Positions 18,373 to 26,484 of a stretch of 63,297 nt of DNA are shown here, piece after piece. The stretch's first letter is position 1; each line of letters begins with the position of its first letter. Origin of the DNA: an uncultured Bacilli bacterium (GTDB lineage: Bacteria; Bacillota_I; Bacilli_A; RFN20; CAG-826). A program made the translations under genes and the position numbers. The DNA lies in contig CALVSI010000006.1 in assembly GCA_944358985.1 (NCBI GenBank), forward strand, positions 1-63,297. The letters are read 5' to 3'. The notes under the pieces are model-generated. The model was not told the DNA's origin. It ran no database searches and was given only the letters and a program-made list of their open reading frames with translations.

Positions 18373-18402
18373 TTGTTTTATATAGTAATAGTGATATATT
18401 AT
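18373..18402 (+). promoter_or_regulatory. Promoter of S1-protein/pgi operon
   Basis: TTGTTT, 18 nt, TATTAT, 15 nt before the ATG at 18418. Confidence 0.5.
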
Positions 18403-18417
18403 TTAGCGAGGTAAAAA

Positions 18418-18792
18418 ATGCCCACTAAACACTTTGTAGATGAAATGCTTTATGTCACTATTAAGGAAGTGAAGCCATACGCTGCTTTTTTTATTACGGA
18501 TGATAATCAAAACGGCATGGTCCACATATCTGAAATTAGTGATAATTTCATTAAAGACATCTCAAAATTTTTTGTAAAAGGTGATGTTATTAAAATTAAA
18601 ATTTTGCAAATCGATGAAAAAGATGGGTTTATTCGTGGTTCATATAAAAGGATTAAAGATGAAGAAAAATTTTCTTCACACATCGATCTTAGATATGCGT
18701 TAGATAGTGACAAAGCTGATTTTGAACCTCTTGCAAATAAAATACCTCAGTGGATAGATGAAACAATTAAAAGAAAGGGTTTAAAAAAATGA
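18418..18792 (+). CDS. S1 RNA-binding domain protein (YugI/CvfD-like)
   Basis: A 124-residue protein with one S1 domain at about residues 8-80 (VTIKEVKPYAAFF, GMVHISEIS, FVKGDVIKIKILQID). It resembles the YugI/GSP13 general stress family, which associates with ribosomes or RNA. The C-terminal 40 residues are charged. GAGG precedes the ATG. The stop overlaps the pgi start (ATGA), so the two are translationally coupled. A yugI-pgi neighbourhood is also known in Bacillus. Confidence 0.85.
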   Translation: MPTKHFVDEMLYVTIKEVKPYAAFFITDDNQNGMVHISEISDNFIKDISKFFVKGDVIKIKILQIDEKDGFIRGSYKRIKDEEKFSSHIDLRYALDSDKADFEPLANKIPQWIDETIKRKGLKK

Positions 18793-20087
18793 TGCCAGAA
18801 TTGATATTATTGAATTTAAGACATACCGATGGTTTTTTGGATTGTATGAAAGAATACGAAGAAAAAGTCGTGAATATTGATAAAATGATTAGAGAAAAAA
18901 CTGGACTCGGTAATGATTATCTTGGTTGGTTTGATTATCCAAACACAATTGATAAAAATATTGTCTTCAAAATTAAAAAAGATGCCGAATTTGTCAGAGA
19001 AAATTTTGATGTTTTGGTAGTTTGTGGTATCGGTGGATCGTACTTAGGTGCACGTGCCGCGATTGAAGCACTGGGTGGGCTTAAAAGAGAAGACAAAATT
19101 GAAATTATATATATGGGAAATACTTTTTCCCCTGCTTATACAGCACAAATTTTAGACTATTTAAAAGACAAAAAATTTGCGATAAATGTGGTTTCTAAAT
19201 CAGGCACAACCACAGAAACTGCTATTGCTTTTAGATTATTGAGAGAATTGTTAATAGCACAAGTTGGTGAAGAAGAAGCTAAAAAAGCTATTTTTGCAAC
19301 AACTGATAAAGATAAAGGTGCTTTAAAAGAACTTTGCGATAAATATGGCTACACAAGATATGATTTGCCATCAAATGTTGGAGGTAGATTTTCGGTTTTT
19401 ACACCAGTTGGACTCTTCCCAATAGCGGCCGCAGGATTTGATATCGAACTATTTTTAATAGGCGCTAAAAGAGGTTATTATGATTTTGATGATTATCATT
19501 TAAATGATAATCAAGCTTACGAATATGCATGTTTTCGCGATTATATGTATCGCAAAAAAAATAAAAGTGTTGAATTATTTGTTCAATATGAACCACAATT
19601 TTGTCAACTTAACGAATGGTTAAAACAATTATTTGGTGAAAGCGAAGGAAAAGAAAAAAAAGGTTTATTACCTGATTCGGTATCTTTTTCCACTGATTTA
19701 CATTCATTAGGACAATTTATTCAAGATGGATCTCCACTTTTATTTGAAACAATATTAAAAGTTGATAAACCGCTAGAGGATGTAGAAATACCATTTGATA
19801 AGGATGATTTAGATGGTTTAAATTATTTACAAGGTAAAAAATTATCATTTGTGAATGAGATGGCCTTTGAAGGAACGGTTAAAGCACACGCTGATGATGG
19901 AAAGGTTCCATGTATAACTATTTATCTTGAAAAAATGGATGAATATAACCTTGGTTATTTGATGTACTTTTTTATGAAAGCTTGTGCAATGTCAGCGTAT
20001 TTATTGGATATTAATCCATTCAATCAACCTGGTGTTGAAATTTATAAGAAAAACATGTTTCATTTGTTAGGAAAAAAAGGCTATTAA
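18789..20087 (+). CDS. pgi: Glucose-6-phosphate isomerase
   Basis: A 432-residue glycolytic enzyme interconverting glucose-6-phosphate and fructose-6-phosphate. The SIS fold is evident from GIGGSYLGARAA near residue 80 and the phosphate-binding VSKSGTTTET near residue 137. The catalytic glutamate/histidine region is in NEWLKQLFGESEGK near residue 278, and PFNQPGVEIYK is near the C-terminus. Length is close to the Bacillus enzyme. AAAGGG precedes the ATG. Coupled to the upstream S1-domain gene. Confidence 0.96.
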   Translation: MMPELILLNLRHTDGFLDCMKEYEEKVVNIDKMIREKTGLGNDYLGWFDYPNTIDKNIVFKIKKDAEFVRENFDVLVVCGIGGSYLGARAAIEALGGLKREDKIEIIYMGNTFSPAYTAQILDYLKDKKFAINVVSKSGTTTETAIAFRLLRELLIAQVGEEEAKKAIFATTDKDKGALKELCDKYGYTRYDLPSNVGGRFSVFTPVGLFPIAAAGFDIELFLIGAKRGYYDFDDYHLNDNQAYEYACFRDYMYRKKNKSVELFVQYEPQFCQLNEWLKQLFGESEGKEKKGLLPDSVSFSTDLHSLGQFIQDGSPLLFETILKVDKPLEDVEIPFDKDDLDGLNYLQGKKLSFVNEMAFEGTVKAHADDGKVPCITIYLEKMDEYNLGYLMYFFMKACAMSAYLLDINPFNQPGVEIYKKNMFHLLGKKGY

Positions 20088-20103
20088 AAAGGTAAAAATA
20101 TTA

Positions 20104-20133
20104 TTGACTTTATTTGGCGTAAAATGATATATT
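20104..20133 (+). promoter_or_regulatory. Promoter of tRNA cluster
   Basis: TTGACT, 18 nt, TATATT, 25 nt upstream of the first tRNA. Confidence 0.6.
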
Positions 20134-20158
20134 ATTAAAGCGCATTGCAGGCCCAACA

Positions 20159-20234
20159 GGATGCTTAGCTCAGTTGGGAGAGCATCGCCTTTACACGGCG
20201 GAGGTCGTGGGTTCGAGTCCCTCAGCATCCACCA
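20159..20234 (+). tRNA. tRNA-Val (anticodon TAC)
   Basis: Cloverleaf with acceptor GGATGCT/AGCATCC, D-arm GCTCAGTTGGGAGAGC, anticodon loop containing TAC, T-loop GTTCGAGTC, and encoded CCA. Confidence 0.96.
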
Positions 20235-20250
20235 AATAAAGTTTAAATAT

Positions 20251-20334
20251 GGAGGGGTAGCGAAGTGGCTAAACGCGGTTGACTGTAAATCAACTCCTAC
20301 GGGTTCGGCGGTTCGAATCTGCCCCCCTCCACCA
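20251..20334 (+). tRNA. tRNA-Tyr (anticodon GTA)
   Basis: Class II tRNA with a long variable arm. Acceptor GGAGGGG/CCCCTCC, anticodon loop CTGTAAA (GTA), CCA encoded. Confidence 0.96.
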
Positions 20335-20348
20335 GATTTATCAAAGTT

Positions 20349-20424
20349 TGGGGTGTAGCCAAGCGGTAAGGCAACAGACTTTGACTCTGTCATCTCGGTG
20401 GTTCGATCCCACCCACCCCAGCCA
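20349..20424 (+). tRNA. tRNA-Gln (anticodon TTG)
   Basis: Acceptor TGGGGTG/CACCCCA, D-arm GCCAAGCGGTAAGGC, anticodon loop CTTTGAC (TTG), CCA encoded. The U1-A72 pair is typical of tRNA-Gln. Confidence 0.95.
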
Positions 20425-20478
20425 ATATTTAAAAAATATTGACATCATCAAGCAAATTATTAAAATAATATTTGCTAT

Positions 20479-20554
20479 CTCCCGTTAGCTCAGTTGGTAG
20501 AGCACTTGACTTTTAATCACGGGGTCAGAAGTTCGAATCTTCTACGGGAGACCA
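20479..20554 (+). tRNA. tRNA-Lys (anticodon TTT)
   Basis: Acceptor CTCCCGT/ACGGGAG, D-arm GCTCAGTTGGTAGAGC, anticodon loop CTTTTAA (TTT), CCA encoded. Confidence 0.95.
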
Positions 20555-20559
20555 AAAAT

Positions 20560-20649
20560 GCCCGGGTGGCGGAATAGGTAGACGCACAGGACTTAAAATC
20601 CTGCGGGACCAACACTCCCATACCGGTTCGATTCCGGTTCCGGGCACCA
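20560..20649 (+). tRNA. tRNA-Leu (anticodon TAA)
   Basis: Class II tRNA with a long variable arm. Acceptor GCCCGGG pairs with the 3' strand (TCCGGGC, one wobble pair), anticodon loop CTTAAAA (TAA), CCA encoded. Confidence 0.95.
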
Positions 20650-20657
20650 ATTATTAA

Positions 20658-20680
20658 ATCCCTATTAAGGGTTTTTTATT
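20658..20680 (+). terminator. Terminator-like hairpin inside the tRNA cluster
   Basis: CCCT/AGGG stem with a 4-nt loop followed by TTTTTT. It lies between tRNA-Leu(TAA) and tRNA-Gln(CTG). Confidence 0.65.
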
Positions 20681-20684
20681 TTAT

Positions 20685-20758
20685 TGGGGTGTAGCCAAGC
20701 GGTAAGGCAGCGGGCTCTGAACTCGCCAGCCCTGGTTCGAATCCAGGTACCCCAGCCA
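20685..20758 (+). tRNA. tRNA-Gln (anticodon CTG)
   Basis: Acceptor TGGGGTG pairs with TACCCCA (one G-U), the D-arm is identical to tRNA-Gln(TTG), the anticodon loop is CTCTGAA (CTG), and CCA is encoded. It starts 5 nt after a terminator-like T-run, so its expression may depend on read-through or RNA processing. Confidence 0.92.
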
Positions 20759-20800
20759 AAAAATTATGTATATTAGTAAACAAAATTAACTTAATTTTGA

Positions 20801-20806
20801 TATAAT
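20801..20806 (+). promoter_or_regulatory. -10 element of nfu, predicted leaderless
   Basis: TATAAT 9 nt before the ATG at 20816, with no Shine-Dalgarno. Confidence 0.5.
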
Positions 20807-20815
20807 TTATGCGAT

Positions 20816-21049
20816 ATGGAAAATCAAGACAAACAAATTATTGAAACATTAGATAAAATTAGACCATTTATCCAACGCGATGGCGGTGATATTGAATTTA
20901 AAAAATTTGAAAATGGTGTTGTTTATGTTAAAATGCATGGCGCATGTCAAGGCTGTTCATTTATTGATTTAACAATTAAAGAAACAATCGAAGTTATACT
21001 TCAAGAAGAAGTTCCTGGTGTAGCAAAAGTTGAAGTTGTTGAAGATTAA
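20816..21049 (+). CDS. nfu: NifU C-terminal-domain Fe-S carrier (Nfu)
   Basis: A 77-residue stand-alone Nfu domain that carries and delivers 4Fe-4S clusters to target proteins. It has PFIQRDGGDIEF near residue 16 and the cluster-binding CQGC near residue 45, followed by the family's IDLTIKETIE helix. This is the usual length for Bacillota Nfu (YutI-like). It complements the SUF machinery at 54.6-59.2 kb. The stop codon overlaps the stop of the convergent cysQ gene within a TTAA palindrome. Confidence 0.95.
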   Translation: MENQDKQIIETLDKIRPFIQRDGGDIEFKKFENGVVYVKMHGACQGCSFIDLTIKETIEVILQEEVPGVAKVEVVED

Positions 21050-21828
21050 AGCAAAAAGTTTTTCATATTATTACAAATAATATACCCATTGCGATTATAA
21101 ACATCTTTGCGATTGTAAGTTAAACGTTTTCCATTTGGCTCTAAAAAGATACCACCTGCTTCGTTTACAATTATATTAATTGCCGCGGTATCCCATTCCT
21201 TAGTCATTGGAGAAAGTCGATAAGAAATTTCCGCTTCTCCACTGCTAATTAAACAGGCTTTTATAGACGAGCCTTTTTTTAATACTTTTGTTATTTTATC
21301 AGCGTGACGAAGTATCATATTTTGTTCTTTTACATTATGATGAAAAACAGAAATTAGACAGGTTAAATTTTCTGTTTTGTTATTAACATGAATCTTTTTA
21401 ATTGAACCATTTTTATTGATGTGAAAAGCACCTTTGCCTTTAATTGCATAATAAATTTCGTTGTATGCGGGAATTAAAACAACACCGACAACTATTTCAT
21501 GTTTATAGCATAGTGCGATATTAGTGGTAAATTCATCATCCTTATTAATAAAATCTTTAGTACCATCAATAGGATCAATAATCCACACATAATCTTTATT
21601 TAATCTTGAAAAATCATCAACGCTTTCCTCTGTTAAAAAACCATGATTAGGAAAAAGCGAAGATAAGTAATCTTTTAAAATTTTATCAGCCAATTTATCG
21701 GCTTTTGTGACTGGGGAATTATCACTTTTAATTTCAACATTTAACTCATGGCTATTATAAATATCCATGATAGGTTTTATAACCATCTTGGCCGCTTGTA
21801 ATGCAGCATTTAAAAATATTTCATACAT
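21046..21828 (-). CDS. cysQ: CysQ/inositol-monophosphatase family phosphatase
   Basis: A 260-residue magnesium-dependent phosphatase. EESVDD near residue 72, DPIDGTKDFIN near residue 89 and EWDTAAINIIVNEAGG near residue 210 are the family metal sites. The KDF variant after DGT points to the 3'(2'),5'-bisphosphate nucleotidase (CysQ) branch, which removes the 3' phosphate from pAp, rather than to inositol monophosphatase. The ATG at 21828 is preceded by GGGAGGG inside the end of nrnA, just 1 nt after its stop. Confidence 0.87.
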   Translation of the reverse strand: MYEIFLNAALQAAKMVIKPIMDIYNSHELNVEIKSDNSPVTKADKLADKILKDYLSSLFPNHGFLTEESVDDFSRLNKDYVWIIDPIDGTKDFINKDDEFTTNIALCYKHEIVVGVVLIPAYNEIYYAIKGKGAFHINKNGSIKKIHVNNKTENLTCLISVFHHNVKEQNMILRHADKITKVLKKGSSIKACLISSGEAEISYRLSPMTKEWDTAAINIIVNEAGGIFLEPNGKRLTYNRKDVYNRNGYIICNNMKNFLL

Positions 21829-21829
21829 T

Positions 21830-22780
21830 TTAAATTCCCTCCCCATTTAAAACTTTATTGATATCTTTAATTATATTAGAAATTAAATCATTTTTAAAAT
21901 TGATTTTTTGAATACCACAAGCAAGATTATGTCCACCACCGCCATATTTTTTTGCGATAGAGACAACACCAACAGATTTGCTTCTAAATTCAACTGTTAA
22001 AGTATCATCATCATTTTCAATAAACAAAATCCAAACTTCTATGCCGTTTAGATTTCCCAAAGTATTTACATATTTTCCAATATATCCAACATCAAGAAAA
22101 GCATTTTTGATTTCTTTTGGAACAACACAATAAATGACTTTATTATCAATTTTAAAATTTGAATATATGTATGAGGTTACTTTAAAAGAAGATAAACTAG
22201 TTAGTGAGATATTTTGATACACCGATTTATAATCCACACCTAATTTAATAAGTTTCTTACAAATTGTAAGACTTCTTAAATCATTTTCTAAATACATAAA
22301 TCGATTAGTGTCCGCTACAATACCATAAAAAAGTGCTGTTAGCATCATATTAGAGATTTTAAAACATTTTTTAACTAATAATTTATAAAGTAAAGAGGCA
22401 CAACTTGATGCACTGTTATCTATATAACTAAAAGAAGTATTATTAATAGAGTGGGGACCAACATTATGGTGGTCGATAACTGCTAATTCTTTGCAATTAA
22501 AAATTCTTTGATCTTCACACCTGTAATCTTCATTAAAATCCAAAGCAATTCCTAAACTAGAAAAAAATATCTCGTCGTCTAAAACGTGTGGTTTAAAAAA
22601 TAAAGAAAACATCTTTTCGACGCCACTACCAACAAGATATACTTTTTTATTTTTAAAGTTGTTTTTAATAAATTCATACATGGCGATTTGCGAAGAAAAA
22701 CAATCTCCATCGCAATTCATATGTCCAAATATGATTATGTTATCATATTTGTTCAGCAAACGTATAAACTTATTAATCAT
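21830..22780 (-). CDS. nrnA: DHH phosphoesterase NrnA (nanoRNase/pAp phosphatase)
   Basis: A 316-residue DHH/DHHA1 enzyme. GHMNCDGDC near residue 20 and AVIDHHNVG near residue 98 are the manganese-binding motifs, and GGGGHNLACG near the C-terminus is the DHHA1 substrate-binding loop. NrnA degrades 2-5 nt RNA and dephosphorylates pAp. The ATG overlaps the rpoE stop as TGATG. Upstream rpoE and downstream cysQ are in the same operon. Confidence 0.92.
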   Translation of the reverse strand: MINKFIRLLNKYDNIIIFGHMNCDGDCFSSQIAMYEFIKNNFKNKKVYLVGSGVEKMFSLFFKPHVLDDEIFFSSLGIALDFNEDYRCEDQRIFNCKELAVIDHHNVGPHSINNTSFSYIDNSASSCASLLYKLLVKKCFKISNMMLTALFYGIVADTNRFMYLENDLRSLTICKKLIKLGVDYKSVYQNISLTSLSSFKVTSYIYSNFKIDNKVIYCVVPKEIKNAFLDVGYIGKYVNTLGNLNGIEVWILFIENDDDTLTVEFRSKSVGVVSIAKKYGGGGHNLACGIQKINFKNDLISNIIKDINKVLNGEGI

Positions 22781-23175
22781 CAATACATATCGCTTTCACT
22801 TTGATTAGAATCGTTGTAGTCTTCTTCATCTGAATCATCATGTTCAGAATTATCATCTAATGATTCGTCTTCATCCATATCTTCATCATCAAGTTCTTCT
22901 TGATAATCGTTTTCTTCGTTATATGCATCCTTCATATCAATGTGAACTTTTTCAAATGTATGACGATTTCTTAAATCCCATAAGTTGTCACCAAGCAAAA
23001 CAAAACGTCCATCTAATGTCAAATTTGTATAAAAACTTGATATTTTGTTGCCAGCTTCGTCTTCTGTTAAATTTAAAGTGTCTTTAACATAATTCCATAA
23101 ATCAGCAAATGAAACAGGCTCCTTTGCATTTTTGTCTAAATAATCATAGGCTAAATCTAACATTGATTTTTCCAT
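22780..23175 (-). CDS. rpoE: DNA-directed RNA polymerase delta subunit
   Basis: A 131-residue protein with the folded HARE-HTH domain at about residues 1-85 (SMLDLAYDYL, FADLWNYVKDTLNL, NLWDLRNR) and a disordered, strongly acidic tail of Asp, Glu and Ser. This is the usual delta architecture in Bacillota. It displaces RNA from core polymerase, speeds recycling and raises sensitivity to the initiating nucleotide. AAGGAGG precedes the ATG. Confidence 0.95.
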   Translation of the reverse strand: MEKSMLDLAYDYLDKNAKEPVSFADLWNYVKDTLNLTEDEAGNKISSFYTNLTLDGRFVLLGDNLWDLRNRHTFEKVHIDMKDAYNEENDYQEELDDEDMDEDESLDDNSEHDDSDEEDYNDSNQSESDMY

Positions 23176-23192
23176 ATAAGTTTTTTTCCTCC

Positions 23193-24827
23193 TTACATTT
23201 TCTCTAAAACTTTAACGCCAATTAAATTTAAACTATTTTTTAAAACAATAGTACTTGCCTTGGCTAAAGCAAGTCTACTTCTAGTTAAATTGATGTTTTC
23301 ATTACCAACAATTCGACATTCACTATAAAATGCATGAATACATGTGGCTAATTTTTGAATATACGCCGTTAATAAATATGGTTCTAAATTATTTGCGGCA
23401 TTTTTTATAACGTTATAGTATTCACCTAAAATTTTCATTAAATCAATTTCTTTTGAATTGTTCAATAAAAGATAATCACCATCTAAAGAACAATCAGGAC
23501 TACTTTTTAAAACTTTATTTAATCTAGCGTAAGCATATTGTGCATAATAAACGGGATTTGATGCAGATTGTTCTCTTGCTAAATTAATATCAAAATCCAA
23601 ATGAGTGTTTGCACTTCTATTAACAAAGAAATATCTTATCGCATCCGTCCCAGCTTCTTCACATAATTCACGCAAAGTAATTGTTTGGCCGGTTCTTTTT
23701 GATAATTTCATTTCACTACCATCTTTAAAAATTCTTACCATTTGAATTAAAGAAACATTTAAAACGTCTTTTGAATAACCATGCATTTCTAACACGGATT
23801 TCATACGATTGATATATCCATGGTGATCAGCACCTAAAACATCAATTAAATAGTCAAAACCGCGATTTAATTTATCCAGATGATAAACTATATCAGGCAT
23901 AAAATATGTGAATTCACCATTTGATTTAACAATTACTCGATCTTTATCATCAAGAAAATCGCTAGTTTTCAACACTAACGCACCATCTTGTTCATAAACT
24001 AAATTATTATGTTTTAAATAATCTATTTCTTTTTCGATAGAATTATTTTTTCTTATATCGGTTTCAAAAGTAAAAACATCAAACCTCACATTAAAATCTT
24101 TTAAGTCTTTTTTAATTATGTCTAAAAGAATATTTTTTGCTTTATTTTTGCAAATTTCAATAGCTTCACTTTCACTAATATTCAATAGAGAATCATTGAA
24201 TTCATGCTTTATTTTCTTTGCGACTTCAATAATTTCAAAGCCATGGTACATATCTTGGCTAAGTTCAATATGATGTCCAAATAATTCCTTATAACGAAGA
24301 AAAGTTGAAATTCCTAAATTGTTGATTTGATTACCGGCGTCATTAACATAGTATTCGCGTGTTATACTATAACCAGCCTTAGAAAGTATTCTAGCTAAAC
24401 TATCACCGACAGCAGCACCACGTGCATGCCCAAGGTGTAAATAACCTGTCGGATTAGCACTTACGAATTCCAAATTAATCTTTTTCTTATGTGAATAGGA
24501 AAATTGGCCATATCGGTCTTTTTTTTGCAAAATTTCTTTTATGGTAGTTGCAAAAACTTCATTTGAGAGGGAAAAGTTTATAAAACCAGGTCCGGCAACT
24601 TCTATTTTTTCTAAATAAGAGCGATCAATATTTTTGACAATATCATTTGCGATATCACGTGGATTGCGCTGAAACAATTTAGCAAATTTTAAAGCTATGT
24701 TGCAAGCATAATCGCCATGACTATTATCTTTTGATGAAACAATTTCAATATCTTTTATTAGAACCTTGACATTAATTTTTTTTAAGGCATCTTGAATTTT
24801 CTTTTTTAAAAGTATTTCAATATTCAT
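23193..24827 (-). CDS. argS: Arginyl-tRNA synthetase
   Basis: A 544-residue class I synthetase charging tRNA-Arg. The N-terminal Add1 domain (about 1-95) is followed by the HIGH-type motif (ANPTGYLHLGHARG near residue 120), a KLSKRTG motif near residue 380, and the helical DALR anticodon-binding domain at the C-terminus. Length is normal. There is no Shine-Dalgarno. A strong promoter ends 9 nt before the ATG, so the message is probably leaderless. Confidence 0.97.
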   Translation of the reverse strand: MNIEILLKKKIQDALKKINVKVLIKDIEIVSSKDNSHGDYACNIALKFAKLFQRNPRDIANDIVKNIDRSYLEKIEVAGPGFINFSLSNEVFATTIKEILQKKDRYGQFSYSHKKKINLEFVSANPTGYLHLGHARGAAVGDSLARILSKAGYSITREYYVNDAGNQINNLGISTFLRYKELFGHHIELSQDMYHGFEIIEVAKKIKHEFNDSLLNISESEAIEICKNKAKNILLDIIKKDLKDFNVRFDVFTFETDIRKNNSIEKEIDYLKHNNLVYEQDGALVLKTSDFLDDKDRVIVKSNGEFTYFMPDIVYHLDKLNRGFDYLIDVLGADHHGYINRMKSVLEMHGYSKDVLNVSLIQMVRIFKDGSEMKLSKRTGQTITLRELCEEAGTDAIRYFFVNRSANTHLDFDINLAREQSASNPVYYAQYAYARLNKVLKSSPDCSLDGDYLLLNNSKEIDLMKILGEYYNVIKNAANNLEPYLLTAYIQKLATCIHAFYSECRIVGNENINLTRSRLALAKASTIVLKNSLNLIGVKVLEKM

Positions 24828-24836
24828 AGCAAAAAT

Positions 24837-24864
24837 ATTATACTAACAACAAAATAATTTTCAA
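24837..24864 (-). promoter_or_regulatory. Promoter of argS, predicted leaderless
   Basis: TTGAAA, 16 nt, TATAAT, then 9 nt to ATG. The -35 overlaps the stop codon of ispF. Confidence 0.68.
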
Positions 24865-25346
24865 TTATTTTCGTTAGATTCAACTAGAACAACCGCATAT
24901 GCAATTATTGCTTTACTATTCCCGACATCGCCTAATCCTTCATTTGTTCCTGCTTTAATTGAAATATTAGAAATATCAGTTTTGCATAAAAAAGCCGTGT
25001 TTTGACGCATATTTTGAATAAATTCGCTCAATTTTGGTTTTTCTAATGATATAAAAATATCAGCGTTAACAAGATGAAAATTGTTTTTTGTTAAAAGTTC
25101 AATCGCACGTTTTAAAATAATTGAAGAAGAAACGTTTTTATAAGTTTCATCATTATCTGGAAAGTGATAACCCAAATCACCTAAGGCCAAACTTCCAAGA
25201 ATCGCTTCACTTAATGCGTGATAAACAACGTCTCCATCACTGTGTGCAATTGTTTTTAAATCACATGATATGTGTTCACCTGCTAATATTATGCCATCAC
25301 CTTTTTCTAAACGATGTATGTCTTTAGAAAACCCAATTTTAAACAT
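24861..25346 (-). CDS. ispF: 2-C-methyl-D-erythritol 2,4-cyclodiphosphate synthase
   Basis: A 161-residue enzyme of the non-mevalonate isoprenoid pathway that forms the cyclic diphosphate intermediate. SKDIHRL near residue 8 (Asp and His metal ligands), AHSDGDVVYHALSEAILGS near residue 34 and GDLGYHFPD near residue 56 are all diagnostic. Length is normal. The ATG overlaps the ychF stop as TAATG, so the two are coupled. Its presence implies the DXP pathway in this organism. Confidence 0.97.
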   Translation of the reverse strand: MFKIGFSKDIHRLEKGDGIILAGEHISCDLKTIAHSDGDVVYHALSEAILGSLALGDLGYHFPDNDETYKNVSSSIILKRAIELLTKNNFHLVNADIFISLEKPKLSEFIQNMRQNTAFLCKTDISNISIKAGTNEGLGDVGNSKAIIAYAVVLVESNENN

Positions 25347-26452
25347 TATACATTAAACCTAAAAAACATTATATCGCCATCTTTTGGACAATAATCTTTT
25401 CCTTCACTTCTTAATCTTCCAGCTTCTTTAATAGCTGTCTCAGACTTATATTTAAATATATCATCATATGTATAAACTTCAGCACGAATAAATCCTTTCA
25501 TAAAATCGGTATGAATAATTCCCGCACATTGGTTTGCTTTCATACCATTAATAAATGTCCACGCACGACATTCATCTTCACCGACAGTAAAAAATGTCGA
25601 TAAATTTAACAATCGATAGGTTGCTTTAATTAATCTATCTAATCCTGATTCTTTCAAATTTAAAGAAGATAAATATTCGGTTTTTTCTTCGCTTGTTAAT
25701 TCTGATAATTCACTTTCAATTTGACATGAAATACTAATAACATCACTTTTTTGACTTTTTGCATATTCCACTAATCTATTGTAATTATCATTATTGCTCA
25801 AGTTTAATAAATCATCTTCACTAACATTTGCAACATATAAAAGTGGTTTGTTAGTTAAAAGAAAATAATTTTTATCAATAAACTCCTTTTCTTCGCTTGT
25901 TAAATCTGCACAACGAAGTGGAATTCCTTTTTCCAAATTTTCTTTAATTTTTTTAGTTAAATCCAGTTCATACAATGAAAGTTTATCCTTAGCAATTTTG
26001 GCTTTTGTTTCTATCTTAGAAATACGATTAATGATGGTTTGTAAATCAGCAAGACATAATTCAAGATTAATAATGTCTGCGTCGCGAACTGAATCAATTG
26101 TATTTTCAACATGAATAATGTCTGAATTTTCAAAACATCTTACAACCTCAACAATCGCGTCACATTGACGTATATTGGCTAGAAATTGATTGCCCAATCC
26201 TTCTCCTTTTGAAGCCCCTTTTACGAGTCCAGCAATATCAAAAAATTCACAAGTTGCGTATATTGTTTTCTTAGGCTTAAATATATTAGACAAAAACTCT
26301 AAACGATCATCTGGAACATTTACGATTCCAGTATTTGGATTTATTGTAGCAAATGGATAATTTGCTGCTTCAACATGCGAATTTGTTATAGCATTAAAAA
26401 GTGTAGATTTGCCAACATTTGGAAGACCAACTATTCCTGCTTTTAATGACAT
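25346..26452 (-). CDS. ychF: Ribosome-associated P-loop GTPase/ATPase YchF (OLA1)
   Basis: A 368-residue protein with the Obg-like G domain (GLPNVGKST near residue 8, DIAGLVKGASKGEGLGNQFL near residue 70), a coiled-coil insertion and a C-terminal TGS domain ending in KDGDIMFFRFNV. YchF hydrolyses ATP and binds ribosomes. I chose the ATG at 26452 (MSLKAGIVG), which fits the family start. The in-frame extension to 26500 is unlikely. Only a weak purine-rich ribosome site is visible. Confidence 0.95.
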   Translation of the reverse strand: MSLKAGIVGLPNVGKSTLFNAITNSHVEAANYPFATINPNTGIVNVPDDRLEFLSNIFKPKKTIYATCEFFDIAGLVKGASKGEGLGNQFLANIRQCDAIVEVVRCFENSDIIHVENTIDSVRDADIINLELCLADLQTIINRISKIETKAKIAKDKLSLYELDLTKKIKENLEKGIPLRCADLTSEEKEFIDKNYFLLTNKPLLYVANVSEDDLLNLSNNDNYNRLVEYAKSQKSDVISISCQIESELSELTSEEKTEYLSSLNLKESGLDRLIKATYRLLNLSTFFTVGEDECRAWTFINGMKANQCAGIIHTDFMKGFIRAEVYTYDDIFKYKSETAIKEAGRLRSEGKDYCPKDGDIMFFRFNV

Positions 26453-26484
26453 ATAAATTTTCTTCTTTCCGTGAGTATTATAAA

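Noticed and set aside
20067-20488. Open frames of 60-108 codons over the tRNA cluster
   Set aside because: They translate tRNA sequences on either strand.
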